This document shows, in pieces, positions 43,638 through 52,464 of a DNA stretch of 64,000 bases. Source of the stretch: Cognatishimia activa (GTDB lineage Bacteria; Pseudomonadota; Alphaproteobacteria; Rhodobacterales; Rhodobacteraceae); contig NZ_CP060010.1 of the NCBI RefSeq assembly GCF_017798205.1, positions 124,001 to 188,000 of the forward strand, in the 5' to 3' direction. Under the pieces are notes generated by a model, which worked only from the letters and a program-made list of their open reading frames with translations, did no database searches and had not been told where the DNA came from. A program made the position numbers and the translations under genes. Numbering within the stretch: position 1 is the first letter of the stretch; each line of letters begins with the position of its first letter.

Positions 43638-44453
43638 CTAGAGCGGCATATGCCGGTTCACGTCCTTATAGAGCAGATAGCGGAAGCGGCCCGGTCCTGA
43701 GGCATAACAGGCCTGCGGGCAGAAGGCGCGCAGCCACATGAAGTCGCCGGCCTCCACCTCGATCCATTGTTGATTGAGCAGGTAGACCGCCTTGCCTTCG
43801 AGCACAAAAAGACCGTGCTCCATGACATGGGTTTCCGGGAATGGGATCACGCCGCCCGGCTCAAAAGTCACGATATTGACGTGCATGTCGTGGCGCATGT
43901 CGTCGGGCTCCACAAAGCGTGTCGTGGCCCAGCGCCCTTCGGTGTCGGGCATAGCAATGGGCGCATGGTCTGCATCCGACGTCACAAAAGCCTCTGGCGC
44001 ATCGATGCCGTCAACCGCGTCATAGGCTTTGCGGACCCAATGAAATTGTGCGGGTTGATCGCTGGTATTCAGAAGAGTCCATTCGCTGCCCGCGGGAATA
44101 TAGGCATAGCCCCCCGCGGCCAATTCGTGTGTCGCGCCACCAAGCGTCAATTGCACTTCACCGCCGACAACAAACAGAACGCCCTGTGCTTCTGGATCAA
44201 GCTCTGGCTTATGACTGCCGCCACCCGCGCCGACCTCCATAAGGTAATGCGAGAATGTTTCGGCAAACCCGCTGAGCGGGCGCGCTAGAACCCAGGCGCG
44301 TGTCTTTTCCCAGAATGGCAGGTTTGAGGTCACGATATCAGTCATCACGCCCTTCGGGATCACCGCGAAAGCCTCGGTGAAAATCGCGCGGGTTGTGGTG
44401 ATCTGGGTTTGCGGAGGCAGGCCGCCTTCGGGGATATGATAAGACGTGGTCAT
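43638..44453 (-). CDS. allE: (S)-Ureidoglycine aminohydrolase
   Basis: Releases ammonia from (S)-ureidoglycine to give (S)-ureidoglycolate, the substrate of AllA. The 271-residue protein is a double cupin: the first around LMEVGAGGGSHKPELDPEAQ and GGYAYIPAGSEW, the second around NIVTFEPGGVIPFPETHVMEHG and EAGDFMWLRAFCPQACYASG. The manganese-type ligands Glu, His and His lie in ETHVMEHG. The gene belongs functionally to the urate cluster but is separated from it by seven kilobases. It follows gap on the minus strand with 82 bases between. Confidence 0.95.
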   Translation of the reverse strand: MTTSYHIPEGGLPPQTQITTTRAIFTEAFAVIPKGVMTDIVTSNLPFWEKTRAWVLARPLSGFAETFSHYLMEVGAGGGSHKPELDPEAQGVLFVVGGEVQLTLGGATHELAAGGYAYIPAGSEWTLLNTSDQPAQFHWVRKAYDAVDGIDAPEAFVTSDADHAPIAMPDTEGRWATTRFVEPDDMRHDMHVNIVTFEPGGVIPFPETHVMEHGLFVLEGKAVYLLNQQWIEVEAGDFMWLRAFCPQACYASGPGRFRYLLYKDVNRHMPL

Positions 44454-44550
44454 GGCAGTCTTTCGCTGTTCTCTTGCGCTACAGAACCTGATTTTGACAC
44501 ATCCGCCAAGGCGTTACGGCGCCAAAACACTCGTAGCCTGTGTTTGAAAA

Positions 44551-45207
44551 TCATGGCTGGAATGGCTCGATAAGCTCTGGCCCCTGCGCGCGATTGGAGT
44601 TCACTTTGGGATCGACCTGGTAAAAGGACAAGAGGTCCTCATCTGCTGCTTTCATCAACGGTGCGGCCCCAAACCCCTCTTCGCCCAACCACAGCCCCCA
44701 GTCTTTTTGGCCAATCACAACGGGCATTCGGTGATGCACCTGAGACATGGTCTCATTGGCTTTGATCGTCACAACCGCACAGGTGCGCTGGCGGGCATCC
44801 TCAAGCCCCCAGTCTTGCCAGACACCGGCCAAGGCCAAGGTCTCTGGCCCCTGTATGTACCAAGGCCAGCGTTTGCCGGCCTCGTCCTTGGTCCATTCAT
44901 AAAAGCCGCTGATCGGGATCAGGCAACGGCGCGCGCGGCAGGCCTCGCGGAAGGCGGGTTTCTCTGCAATGGTTTCGGCACGCGCGTTGATCAGCAAAGG
45001 CCCGTCCGTCGGGCTCTTGTACCAATGCGGCAGGAACCCCCAGCGCATGGTGACAAGCTTTCGACTGTCCTCAGACATGACCACATGCACGCCGGTTGTC
45101 GGGCAGACGTTGTAGTTGGGCACATCGGGCATGTCGTTCGCTGGCGCTGCGTCAAACAATTGCGCCATGGCATCTGTCGGCAGAGTTATCGCGAAACGCC
45201 CGCACAT
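44551..45207 (-). CDS. SRAP-domain protein (YedK/HMCES type)
   Basis: Forms a covalent thiazolidine crosslink with abasic sites in single-stranded DNA and protects them. The 218 residues begin MCGRFAI, so Cys2 becomes the catalytic N-terminal residue after methionine removal. Further family blocks are NARAETIAEKPAFREACRARRCLIP near 73-97, FYEWTKDEAGKRWPWYI and the His-containing VHHRMPVVI. It shares the minus strand with the DUF1992 gene, seven bases away, and probably one transcript. No LexA-type box was noticed. Confidence 0.95.
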   Translation of the reverse strand: MCGRFAITLPTDAMAQLFDAAPANDMPDVPNYNVCPTTGVHVVMSEDSRKLVTMRWGFLPHWYKSPTDGPLLINARAETIAEKPAFREACRARRCLIPISGFYEWTKDEAGKRWPWYIQGPETLALAGVWQDWGLEDARQRTCAVVTIKANETMSQVHHRMPVVIGQKDWGLWLGEEGFGAAPLMKAADEDLLSFYQVDPKVNSNRAQGPELIEPFQP

Positions 45208-45213
45208 CGCTGA

Positions 45214-45519
45214 CTATCGCGCCTGTTTGCGGGCGAGCTCTATTTTGGCCTCCATCATCGACATCTCTTTCATGATGTCCTGACGTCTGGTGCGATCGCC
45301 GGTCTCGCGTAGCTCCTCACGCAGTTTGGCCAGTTCCCGCGAGAGCGATACGAATTCGGGCACCCCGCCGCTTTCCTTGATCAGGCGATTGATCAGAGCG
45401 TTCTCGGGATCGTCCTCGCGCGGCAACGGCTTGCCTGCGCCTTCAAGGTCGTCAAAGGCGCCTTCCGCCTCTGCGGCCGCGATTTTTTGGTTGATGAGGT
45501 CAATGAGCGGGTGATCCAT
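45214..45519 (-). CDS. DUF1992 / DnaJ-homologue C-terminal-type small protein
   Basis: A 101-residue helical protein with MDHPLIDLINQKIAAAEAEGAFDDLEGAGKPLP, the DUF1992 signature (I-x-x-A-x-x-x-G-x-F-D-x-L-x-G-x-G-K-P-L), and a coiled coil SRELAKLREELRETGDRTRR. This domain occurs in proteins annotated as DnaJ homologue subfamily C member 28, but the J domain itself is absent here. Function is unknown. It stands just before the SRAP gene on the same strand. Confidence 0.85.
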   Translation of the reverse strand: MDHPLIDLINQKIAAAEAEGAFDDLEGAGKPLPREDDPENALINRLIKESGGVPEFVSLSRELAKLREELRETGDRTRRQDIMKEMSMMEAKIELARKQAR

Positions 45520-45674
45520 ATCCCCTTTCTAAGCCCCTCGCCCCTGCCTGTCAGCCCATTTGCGCAGAGCGCCAAACATCTGTGCTAAAATGCGCAAGTC
45601 TCCTGCACAGGCGTGGAATAGGCAGACCGCCAAAAGACGCTACATTTGTCAAAGCCAATCATTCGGAGGCCGCA

Positions 45675-45971
45675 ATGACGATAACGATCACACGCGAAGA
45701 CACAGGATCTAAAGCCAGCTATCTGGCAAAGGTAGACGGGTTTGAGGGCGAAGGCATCCTAACTATCTCGGTCGCCTCAGGTGCCTTGGTGATTGCCGAC
45801 CATACCTCGGTTTCTGACGATTTGCGGGGGCAAGGGATCGCAAAAGCACTGGCAGAACGGCTTGTCGCAGATGCCCGAGCCGCGGGGCAAAAGATCCTGC
45901 CGCTCTGCCCGTATATGAAGGGCTATATGGACCGCCACCCCGATGAAACGCGCGATGTGCGCGCCTCTTAA
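45675..45971 (+). CDS. Small GNAT-like N-acetyltransferase (YjdJ/NATD1 type)
   Basis: A 98-residue minimal GNAT domain. It keeps the acetyl-CoA loop VSDDLRGQGIAKALAERLV near 52-70 and the terminal block ILPLCPYMKGYMDRHPD typical of the COG2388 group (YjdJ, human NATD1). I chose ATG 45675 (MTITITREDT), preceded by GGAGG; the frame open to 45582 is upstream sequence. The substrate is unknown. The pirin gene follows after 15 bases, so they form one transcript. Confidence 0.88.
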   Translation: MTITITREDTGSKASYLAKVDGFEGEGILTISVASGALVIADHTSVSDDLRGQGIAKALAERLVADARAAGQKILPLCPYMKGYMDRHPDETRDVRAS

Positions 45972-45986
45972 GCGAAAGGACAGATC

Positions 45987-46931
45987 ATGAGCTGGAACCC
46001 AAGCCAACACCCCGAAGCCACGCTTGAGAATATTGAGACGATGATTGTACCGCGGGCGCGAGACCTTGGTGGTTTCGAAGTGCGCCGTGCTTTGCCTTCG
46101 GTCGAGCGCAAGATGGTCGGGCCGTTTGTATTTTTCGACCAGATGGGCCCGGCCGAGTTCATCACCGAGGGCGGCATCGACGTGCGCCCGCATCCTCATA
46201 TTGGCTTGGGTACGGTGACCTACCTGTATCAGGGCGAATTTGAGCATCGCGACTCTTTGGGCACCCACCAGATGATCTATCCCGGCGAGGTGAACTGGAT
46301 GTTGGCAGGCCGAGGCGTGACCCATTCCGAACGCACCTCGGACGAGACCCGCGCGACGCGACACTCGCTGTTTGGGATCCAGACCTGGGTCGCGCTGCCT
46401 GAGGACAAAGAGGACATGGCGCCTGACTTTGAGCATCACAAAGAAGCCGCGCTGCCCTATCTACAGGACGGCGGCGCGTCGGTGCGTTTGATCCTTGGGG
46501 ACGCTTGGGGGGCCGCATCGCCTGTGACCATGCAATCCGAGATCTTCTATGCCGATGTCGTGCTAGAGGCCCACGCGCAGTTCCCCCTGCCCGACAATCA
46601 CGAAGACCGTGGGATCTATGTCACGCAAGGGTCGATTGAGGTCAGCGGGCAAGTGTTTGAGGTCGGCCAGATGATGGTGTTCCGACCGGGGGACAAGATC
46701 TCGATCCGAGCGGGCGCGCAGGGTGCGCGACTGATGGCTCTGGGCGGAGCGACGCTGAACGGGCCGCGCTATATCTGGTGGAACTTTGTGAGCTCTGACA
46801 AGGCCAAGATCGAGGCCGCGAAGGAGGCTTGGAAAACCGAGGATTGGGCAAACGGGCCGTTTCACCTGCCGCCCGGTGACACGAAAGAGTTCATTCCGAT
46901 TTCGGACAAGCAGGATCGTATCAAGATCTAG
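45987..46931 (+). CDS. Pirin-family bicupin protein
   Basis: A 314-residue pirin. The N-terminal cupin has the metal motif FDQMGPAEF, HPHIGLGTVTYLYQGEFEHRDSLG near 67-90 and MLAGRGVTHSERT near 104-116. The C-terminal cupin has DRGIYVTQGSIEVSGQ. Bacterial pirins include quercetin 2,3-dioxygenases and regulators of pyruvate dehydrogenase or stress, and this one cannot be placed more finely. GCGAAAGGAC precedes ATG 45987. Downstream lies a long inverted repeat. Confidence 0.93.
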   Translation: MSWNPSQHPEATLENIETMIVPRARDLGGFEVRRALPSVERKMVGPFVFFDQMGPAEFITEGGIDVRPHPHIGLGTVTYLYQGEFEHRDSLGTHQMIYPGEVNWMLAGRGVTHSERTSDETRATRHSLFGIQTWVALPEDKEDMAPDFEHHKEAALPYLQDGGASVRLILGDAWGAASPVTMQSEIFYADVVLEAHAQFPLPDNHEDRGIYVTQGSIEVSGQVFEVGQMMVFRPGDKISIRAGAQGARLMALGGATLNGPRYIWWNFVSSDKAKIEAAKEAWKTEDWANGPFHLPPGDTKEFIPISDKQDRIKI

Positions 46932-46934
46932 CGC

Positions 46935-47084
46935 AAAGCCGCTCTTGCGCCGATCCGAGGGGCGGCATCTGGCCAGTTCTATTTGCCACTTTATGTTTCA
47001 GCCCACGTTCTAGTTCGGTGTTGGAGCGAAACCTCACAAATGCGCCGCCCCTGCGGGTCGGGTCGGCGCAAGAGCGGCGGCTTT
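46935..47084. repeat. Long imperfect inverted repeat of about 150 bp
   Basis: AAAGCCGCTCTTGCGCCGAT (from 46935) and GAGGGGCGGC (46957-46966) reappear as the complement in GCCGCCCC (47044-47051) and TCGGCGCAAGAGCGG (47063-47077), GGCTTT (47079-47084). The arms enclose about 77 bases. No gene is visible in 46932-47160. It may be a small palindromic mobile-type element or a structured RNA. Confidence 0.65.
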
Positions 47085-47111
47085 CGGCCTTGATTCCACT
47101 CTAAAAGGAAA

Positions 47112-47137
47112 AAGCCCGGCCATGGCGGGCCGGGCTT
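47112..47137 (-). terminator. Rho-independent terminator after the 5'-nucleotidase gene
   Basis: AAGCCCGGCC (47112-47121) pairs with GGCCGGGCTT (47128-47137), loop of six. On the minus strand it is followed by TTTTTCC, so it serves the nucleotidase gene ending at 47161. Confidence 0.85.
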
Positions 47138-47160
47138 CTCAGTTTCTGGGTTAAACTAGT

Positions 47161-48738
47161 CTACTTCTGAGCAATCCGCCCATCAGTATAAGGCGTATAA
47201 GGACCAACTTTCGCCAGATACTCTGCGGTCACATCCGCGAGGTCCGGGCCGTAGTCATAAGCATTGTCCGCATCGCGGAACATCTTATAGCCGTCACCAC
47301 CGCCACGCACATAGTTGTTGGACACCAGACCATAGGTCTTGGCTGGATCAATCGCGACGAACTCGCCACCTTCCATGACCATCACCTCTTGGATACGGCC
47401 TTCGCCAGCCGCCACAGAGGCATCCCAGGTGAACTTCAGACCCGCGACCTGTGGGAAGCGACCTTTCACTTCTTCGACCTGGCTCACGCCGTTTTCAAGC
47501 GCGTCGATCACGGTTTGACCGGACACATAGAAGGTCGACAGCGTGTTCTGGAATGGCAGAACGGTCAGAACTTCACCCATGGTGACCTCGCCTGCGTCAA
47601 TCGACGCGCGCAGACCACCACCGTTTTGGATAGCGATGGAAATACCCTGGTCCTTCACACGATCCAGCATCGCGTCGGCCACAAGGTTGCCCATGGCGCA
47701 TTCACCAGTCCGGCAGAACTCACGCGCGCCTTCGACCGCTTCGGCGGTTTCCGCCACAACGCGCTGCTTCATTTCCTCAATCGGTGCGCCCATTTCGGCG
47801 ATCCGCGCAGCCATTGCTGCATCAGGGGTCACAGAAGCATCCAGCAAGATCGGCTCACCCATTGCAGAGGTCACATTGCCCGCGTCATCAAAGGTGACGG
47901 TCAGCTCGCCCAGATACTTGGAATAAGCATAGGCCTGCACCACTGGAACTGCACCAACCATGGTTGGATAGGCGCCCGCCGCGCGGTCAGAGGTGTTGGA
48001 CAGAAGCGTGTGGGAGTGACCACCCACGACCACATCAATACCAGGCACAGCAGCCGCAATCTCTAGGTCTTTGGCCAGACCAACGTGGTTCAGCGCGATG
48101 ATTTTGTTGACACCTTCCGCTTCCAGCGCGGCAACATCGGCCTTCAGGCTCTCGATCTCGTCTTGGAAAACCACGTTTTCACCCGGAGAGGAGGTTTCCA
48201 CGGTATCGACCGCAAGGGCCGAGATAATACCGATCTTTTGGCCACCAACGTTCAGTACAACGTGGTTCGACACTTTGCCGTTCAGCGCTGGTTCCGAGGT
48301 CAAATCAAGGTTGCCAGAGATCACAGGGAAAGACACGGTGTCCACGAATGCCTCAAGGCCTTCGGGGCCGTCATCAAACTCGTGGTTGCCCACGGCCATG
48401 ACGTCATAGCCGATCGCTTCCATAAACTCGGCCTCAGCCGCACCCTTGTAGGTGGTGTAGAACAAAGAGCCCTGGAACGGATCGCCTGCGTCCAGAACAA
48501 CATAGTTGCTGCCTGCAAGTTCCGAGCGTTTCGCATCAACCGCCGTCTTGATCCGCGCCATACCGCCAAAGCATTTGCCCTCTGCTTCGCCGTCCGCATT
48601 ACAGGTCGAGTCAAACCGGTTGATCGACTCAACCCGGCTGTGAATGTCGTTGGTATGCAAAATAGTCAGCGTATAATCCGCCGACGCCATACCCGCAGTG
48701 AGCGCCAAACCCGCTGCAGTAAAGAGTAGTTTAGACAT
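47161..48738 (-). CDS. Secreted 5'-nucleotidase / UshA-type metallophosphatase
   Basis: A 525-residue periplasmic enzyme that probably releases phosphate from nucleotides. A signal peptide (MSKLLFTAAGLALTAGMASA) is followed by the metallophosphatase domain with LTILHTNDIHSRVE, LDAGDPFQGSLFY, AVGNHEFDDGPEG and VVGGHSHTLL, then the nucleotidase C-terminal domain with NGGGLRASIDAGEVTMG and FPQVAGLKFTWD. I chose ATG 48738, because the in-frame ATG at 48753 is itself part of the GGGAGA ribosome site. A candidate Pho box lies about 100 bases upstream, fitting phosphate scavenging. Confidence 0.95.
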   Translation of the reverse strand: MSKLLFTAAGLALTAGMASADYTLTILHTNDIHSRVESINRFDSTCNADGEAEGKCFGGMARIKTAVDAKRSELAGSNYVVLDAGDPFQGSLFYTTYKGAAEAEFMEAIGYDVMAVGNHEFDDGPEGLEAFVDTVSFPVISGNLDLTSEPALNGKVSNHVVLNVGGQKIGIISALAVDTVETSSPGENVVFQDEIESLKADVAALEAEGVNKIIALNHVGLAKDLEIAAAVPGIDVVVGGHSHTLLSNTSDRAAGAYPTMVGAVPVVQAYAYSKYLGELTVTFDDAGNVTSAMGEPILLDASVTPDAAMAARIAEMGAPIEEMKQRVVAETAEAVEGAREFCRTGECAMGNLVADAMLDRVKDQGISIAIQNGGGLRASIDAGEVTMGEVLTVLPFQNTLSTFYVSGQTVIDALENGVSQVEEVKGRFPQVAGLKFTWDASVAAGEGRIQEVMVMEGGEFVAIDPAKTYGLVSNNYVRGGGDGYKMFRDADNAYDYGPDLADVTAEYLAKVGPYTPYTDGRIAQK

Positions 48739-48837
48739 CTTTTTTTCTCCCATATTATCGTTAACGTCTAATAAAGAGCCACGCTTTCAAAGCTCTTTGA
48801 AAAAGACAAACACCCAAGCCGAAATAGACTTTCAACT

Positions 48838-48855
48838 TTAACAGTATAATGACAT
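48838..48855 (-). promoter_or_regulatory. Candidate Pho box upstream of the 5'-nucleotidase gene
   Basis: On the minus strand this reads ATGTCATTATACTGTTAA, two half sites spaced by four bases, with 11 of 14 positions agreeing with the PhoB consensus CTGTCAT-N4-CTGTCAT. It lies 100 bases before the nucleotidase start. Confidence 0.4.
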
Positions 48856-48900
48856 CTCGCGCGACTTGACCATTCTTGACGTTACGGGCATGTCAGCGCC

Positions 48901-49242
48901 ATGCAGATTTATAAAATCCTCCGCTCTGATGAATGGAGCGACCTGAAAACTAACGGAGAATCCCAAGGGGCTCCGATTGATATCGCTGATGGCTTTGTGC
49001 ATTTCTCGACCGCTGCGCAGGCCGAAGAGACCGCTAAGCGGCATTTTGCTGGTGTGGACGGGCTGTTGTTACTGGCGCTGGATGGTGAAAAATTGGGCGA
49101 AGCCCTAAAATGGGAACCTTCACGGGGCGGCGATTTGTTTCCGCATCTTTATGGGACTCTGCGACTCGCCGATGTGCTCTGGGCACAGCCCTTGCCCTTG
49201 GTTGACGGCGCGCATCAGTTTCCGGCCGGAGGCATGGAATGA
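48901..49242 (+). CDS. DUF952-domain protein
   Basis: A 113-residue protein of the DUF952 family: [15 protein letters not shown] at the start, [22 protein letters not shown] near 35-56, [17 protein letters not shown] near 75-91 and [11 protein letters not shown] near the end. The fold is related to ADP-ribosyl-transferase-like RNA-modifying proteins in some reports, but no activity is known to me. It overlaps pyrD by ATGA (49239-49242) and is translationally coupled to it. Confidence 0.92.
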   Translation: MQIYKILRSDEWSDLKTNGESQGAPIDIADGFVHFSTAAQAEETAKRHFAGVDGLLLLALDGEKLGEALKWEPSRGGDLFPHLYGTLRLADVLWAQPLPLVDGAHQFPAGGME

Positions 49243-50297
49243 ATTTCCTCGAACGGCTGGGTATGCCCCTGCTCTATCGCTTTGATCCAGAGACTGCGCA
49301 TGGGCTTGCGATCAAATCATTGCAGTTGGGTCTGGCCGCCTCTCCGGGGCTGGTGACGTCGCCTCGGATGCGCACGACTGTAGCAGGCCTGGATCTGACA
49401 AACCCGTTGGGATTGGCGGCTGGGTTTGACAAGAACGCGGAGGCTTTGCTCGGGTTGTCGCGGGCTGGCTTTGGGTTCTTTGAGGTTGGCGCAGCGACCC
49501 CGCGCGCGCAGCCGGGCAATCCGAAACCGCGCCTGTTTCGCCTGACCGAAGATCAAGCCGCCATCAACCGATTTGGCTTTAATAATCAGGGTATGGAAGC
49601 GATTGCCGCGCGGCTGGCAAAACGCCCACGCGATGCGGTTCTGGGCTTGAACCTTGGGGCCAACAAAGACAGCGACGACCGCGCGGCGGATTTCGCCAAA
49701 GTCCTCGCCCATTGCGGCAATCACCTCGACTTCGCGACGGTGAATGTCAGCTCTCCGAACACCGAGAAACTGCGCGATCTGCAGGGCAAAGAGGCCCTCT
49801 CCGCGCTCCTTTCCGGAGTGCTCGAGGTGCGCGATACGCTCAATCGCAAGATCCCGATTTTCCTGAAGATCGCGCCTGATCTGACCGAGGCAGAGATCGA
49901 AGCGATCGCCGAGGTTGCGCTTGAGCTAAAGATCGACGCCGTGATCGCCACGAATACCACTCTGGATCGCGCGGGCCTGCAGTCGCAGCATCGCGACGAA
50001 ATGGGCGGGCTGTCCGGCGCGCCGCTGTTTGAAAAATCCACGCGCGTGTTGGCGCGGCTGTCCTATGTGACCGAAGGCAAATTGCCGTTGATCGGGGTCG
50101 GGGGCGTTTCTAACGCAGAACAAGCCTACGCCAAGATCTGCGCGGGCGCATCTGCCGTGCAACTTTACACAGCCTTGGTCTACGGCGGCCTGTCGATGGT
50201 GCAGGATATCCTCGTGGGCCTGGACCGGCTGATCGAACAAGACGGCTTTGCCAATGTGTCTGAGGCCGTTGGCACCAAACGGAGTGACTGGCTATGA
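49239..50297 (+). CDS. pyrD: Dihydroorotate dehydrogenase (quinone), class 2
   Basis: Oxidises dihydroorotate to orotate with a membrane quinone as acceptor. The 352-residue length and N-terminal helical extension ([24 protein letters not shown]) are those of class 2. The core includes [16 protein letters not shown] near 51-66, [26 protein letters not shown] with the catalytic serine, and [13 protein letters not shown] for FMN phosphate binding. It overlaps both neighbours by ATGA, giving a compact DUF952-pyrD-arsC set. Confidence 0.97.
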   Translation: MNFLERLGMPLLYRFDPETAHGLAIKSLQLGLAASPGLVTSPRMRTTVAGLDLTNPLGLAAGFDKNAEALLGLSRAGFGFFEVGAATPRAQPGNPKPRLFRLTEDQAAINRFGFNNQGMEAIAARLAKRPRDAVLGLNLGANKDSDDRAADFAKVLAHCGNHLDFATVNVSSPNTEKLRDLQGKEALSALLSGVLEVRDTLNRKIPIFLKIAPDLTEAEIEAIAEVALELKIDAVIATNTTLDRAGLQSQHRDEMGGLSGAPLFEKSTRVLARLSYVTEGKLPLIGVGGVSNAEQAYAKICAGASAVQLYTALVYGGLSMVQDILVGLDRLIEQDGFANVSEAVGTKRSDWL

Positions 50298-50632
50298 CCA
50301 CCATCTGGCACAACCCGCGCTGCTCAAAATCCCGCGCGACTTTGGCAATTGTCGAGGAACACGGGCCGGTGGAGATCCGCAAATACCTTGAGGACGCGCC
50401 AAACGAGGCGGACATTCGGGACGTGCTGGCTCAGCTCGGCATTCCAGCGATCCAACTGATGCGCACAGGGGAAGCCGAATTTAAAGAGCTCGGCCTCTCC
50501 AAGACGGACAGCGACGAGGTGCTGATTGCTGCCATGGCCAAGGCTCCGAAATTGATCGAACGCCCTGTGGTCATCACCGACAAGGGCGCGCGCATCGGTC
50601 GCCCTCCTGAAAGCGTGAAAGAGATCCTCTAG
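50294..50632 (+). CDS. arsC: Arsenate reductase (glutaredoxin-dependent ArsC)
   Basis: Reduces arsenate to arsenite with glutathione and glutaredoxin. The 112-residue product starts [17 protein letters not shown], with Cys10 in the diagnostic NPRCSKSR motif, and has [20 protein letters not shown] near 89-108. The arginine triad positions look conserved. It overlaps pyrD by ATGA, but no arsB, acr3 or arsR gene is near, so it may be a housekeeping copy. Its TAG stop overlaps the TAG of the convergent MATE gene in a CTAG. Confidence 0.92.
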   Translation: MTTIWHNPRCSKSRATLAIVEEHGPVEIRKYLEDAPNEADIRDVLAQLGIPAIQLMRTGEAEFKELGLSKTDSDEVLIAAMAKAPKLIERPVVITDKGARIGRPPESVKEIL

Positions 50633-51942
50633 GCGACAGATCTCTCAAGCCCCGGATACTTCAGCCCCAAAGTGATCCCCCGTGCGATAAAGGAAATGAT
50701 CAGCGCGGACCAAAGCCCGTCGTTGCCGTAAACGGGCACCAAGGCCAAGACCGCAGCGATATAGATCACAAAAGACACCGCCATCATGTTGCGCATGTCC
50801 CGCCCGCGCGTTGCGCCTATGAAGATGCCATCAAACATCCAGGCGACAAAGCCCGTGACCGGAGCCAAGACCATCCACCACAAATACTGGCGCGCCACGT
50901 CTTGCACATCGGCTGACTTGGCCATGACATCGATCAAATACCCGCCGCCCAGCGCAAAGCCGAGCGCCAGAAAGACACAAGTCACCCCGCCCCAGAACAT
51001 GCAATAGCGCGCTGCCTTGCGCACACGGGCGCGGTTGGATTGCCCAATCGCGCGCGCAATAAGGGCCTCGGCTGCAAAGGCAAACCCATCCATCGCGTAA
51101 GCCGTGATATGCAGGAACTGGGTCAGGACTTCGTTTGCCGCCAAAGTCACATCGCCGAAACGCGCGCCGATGAAGACAAAGCTTGTGAAGATCGCCATTA
51201 GCATGGCTGAACGGATCAGGATATCGAGGTTCAGAACCATCATCCGCGTGACCTTCTCGCGGTCAAACACCCGCAGCCAATTGCGCCATTCCACGTTGTC
51301 AAAGGCATCGCGACAATACCAAAGCGCGAAGACCGCACCGGTGAACTCCGCGATCACGGTTGCAAAGGCAACGCCCTGCACGCCCCAGCCCAGCCCGAGG
51401 ACAAACCAAAGGTCCAAGACGATATTGATCCCGTTCATCACGAGTTGAATCCAAAAGACCCCCGAGGTGCGCTCCATCGCGACAAGCCATCCAGTCAGCG
51501 CATAAACCGCAATTGCGAAAGGAGCCGTCCAGATGCGAATGCGTAGATATGAGGCCGCGAGAGTCTCCACCTCCTCAGAGGCAGGCGACAAGGCAAATGC
51601 GCCGCGGAAGAGCAAGGCCTGCAACACAATCAACCCGACGCCCGCGGTGCCTGCGATCATCAGAGAGCGGGTCAGAATGGCCGAGACTTCGGCGCTATCC
51701 CCTGCCCCATTGGCCTGACCGACCAAACCGGCCGTGCCCATGCGCAAAAAGCCAAAGAACCAATAGAGCGTCGTCAGAATGATCGCGCCCATGCCGACAG
51801 CCCCAATCGGAGCCGCTTCGCCCATCTGCCCCACAACGCCAACGTCAACCGCCCCAAGAATGGGCACCGTGGCGTTGGACAGCACAATGGGTACGGCGAT
51901 CTTCAGCACGCGGCGGTGGGTGATCTCCGCTTGCTGGGTCAT
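50629..51942 (-). CDS. MATE-family exporter (DinF type)
   Basis: A 437-residue membrane protein with about twelve hydrophobic segments. Features include ALPIVLSN-like KIAVPIVLSNATVPILGAVDVGVVGQMG near 13-40 (read in two halves), FLRMGTAGLVGQANGAGD and the second-half MDGFAFAAEALIARAIGQ, which points to the DinF subgroup. It is distinct from the NorM-type copy at 25464-26834. Substrates are unknown. The two thioesterase genes precede it on the same strand with only three bases between, so they may be cotranscribed. Confidence 0.9.
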   Translation of the reverse strand: MTQQAEITHRRVLKIAVPIVLSNATVPILGAVDVGVVGQMGEAAPIGAVGMGAIILTTLYWFFGFLRMGTAGLVGQANGAGDSAEVSAILTRSLMIAGTAGVGLIVLQALLFRGAFALSPASEEVETLAASYLRIRIWTAPFAIAVYALTGWLVAMERTSGVFWIQLVMNGINIVLDLWFVLGLGWGVQGVAFATVIAEFTGAVFALWYCRDAFDNVEWRNWLRVFDREKVTRMMVLNLDILIRSAMLMAIFTSFVFIGARFGDVTLAANEVLTQFLHITAYAMDGFAFAAEALIARAIGQSNRARVRKAARYCMFWGGVTCVFLALGFALGGGYLIDVMAKSADVQDVARQYLWWMVLAPVTGFVAWMFDGIFIGATRGRDMRNMMAVSFVIYIAAVLALVPVYGNDGLWSALIISFIARGITLGLKYPGLERSVA

Positions 51943-51945
51943 GGC

Positions 51946-52464
51946 TTAAACGTTGTCCTGCCGCTGAGGCATCAGGAAGTGACCTGTGGCTTGCACATAA
52001 GGCCTGCTGCGTTGATCCTGCCAGGCTTCGACAAACACAGACGCATAACGGCGGCCCGAACGGTTCAGAGTTGCGCGCGCATAGGAATCCCGAGGCAGAC
52101 CGGTGCGCAGATAATCGACCGAGAAATCAATCGTCTTGGGCAGACGCGGCAACTTGCCCTCCTCCAGTTCTTCCAATGACAAGGCGCCTGACTCCATGTC
52201 TTCCCACAGGGTGCTCCAGCTCAGAACAATCAGAGCTGTGGCCTCTAGAAAGGCAGCAGAGGCCCCGCCATGCAAGGCGGGCAGCATCGGATTGCCAATC
52301 AAGCTGTCATTATATGGCATGATGGCCGTGACTTCATCGCCCCGACGGTCGAACTGAAACCCCATGAAACTGTAGTACGGAATATTGGACACCAGCGCTT
52401 TCAGCACGGCATCGCGACGTTGCTTGACGACTTGGACGGGTTCTGGGCGAGGTCTGCTCATCAC
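51946..52464 (-). CDS. PaaI-type hotdog thioesterase (first of tandem pair in gene order: second)
   Basis: A 172-residue hotdog-fold protein. It has IPYYSFMGFQFDRRGDEVTAIMPYND, then the PaaI helix region PALHGGASAAFLEATALIVL near 61-80, and TIDFSVDYLRTGLPRDSYARAT near 111-132. Such enzymes hydrolyse acyl-CoA esters. HGG in the helix is the usual catalytic block. It overlaps the upstream thioesterase gene by ATGA (52461-52464), so the two probably work on related substrates or as a heteromer. Confidence 0.88.
   Translation of the reverse strand: MMSRPRPEPVQVVKQRRDAVLKALVSNIPYYSFMGFQFDRRGDEVTAIMPYNDSLIGNPMLPALHGGASAAFLEATALIVLSWSTLWEDMESGALSLEELEEGKLPRLPKTIDFSVDYLRTGLPRDSYARATLNRSGRRYASVFVEAWQDQRSRPYVQATGHFLMPQRQDNV

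Noticed and set aside
50294-50632. Arsenic resistance operon
   Set aside because: Only arsC is present; no arsR, arsB or acr3 gene is adjacent, and the MATE gene beside it is unrelated.
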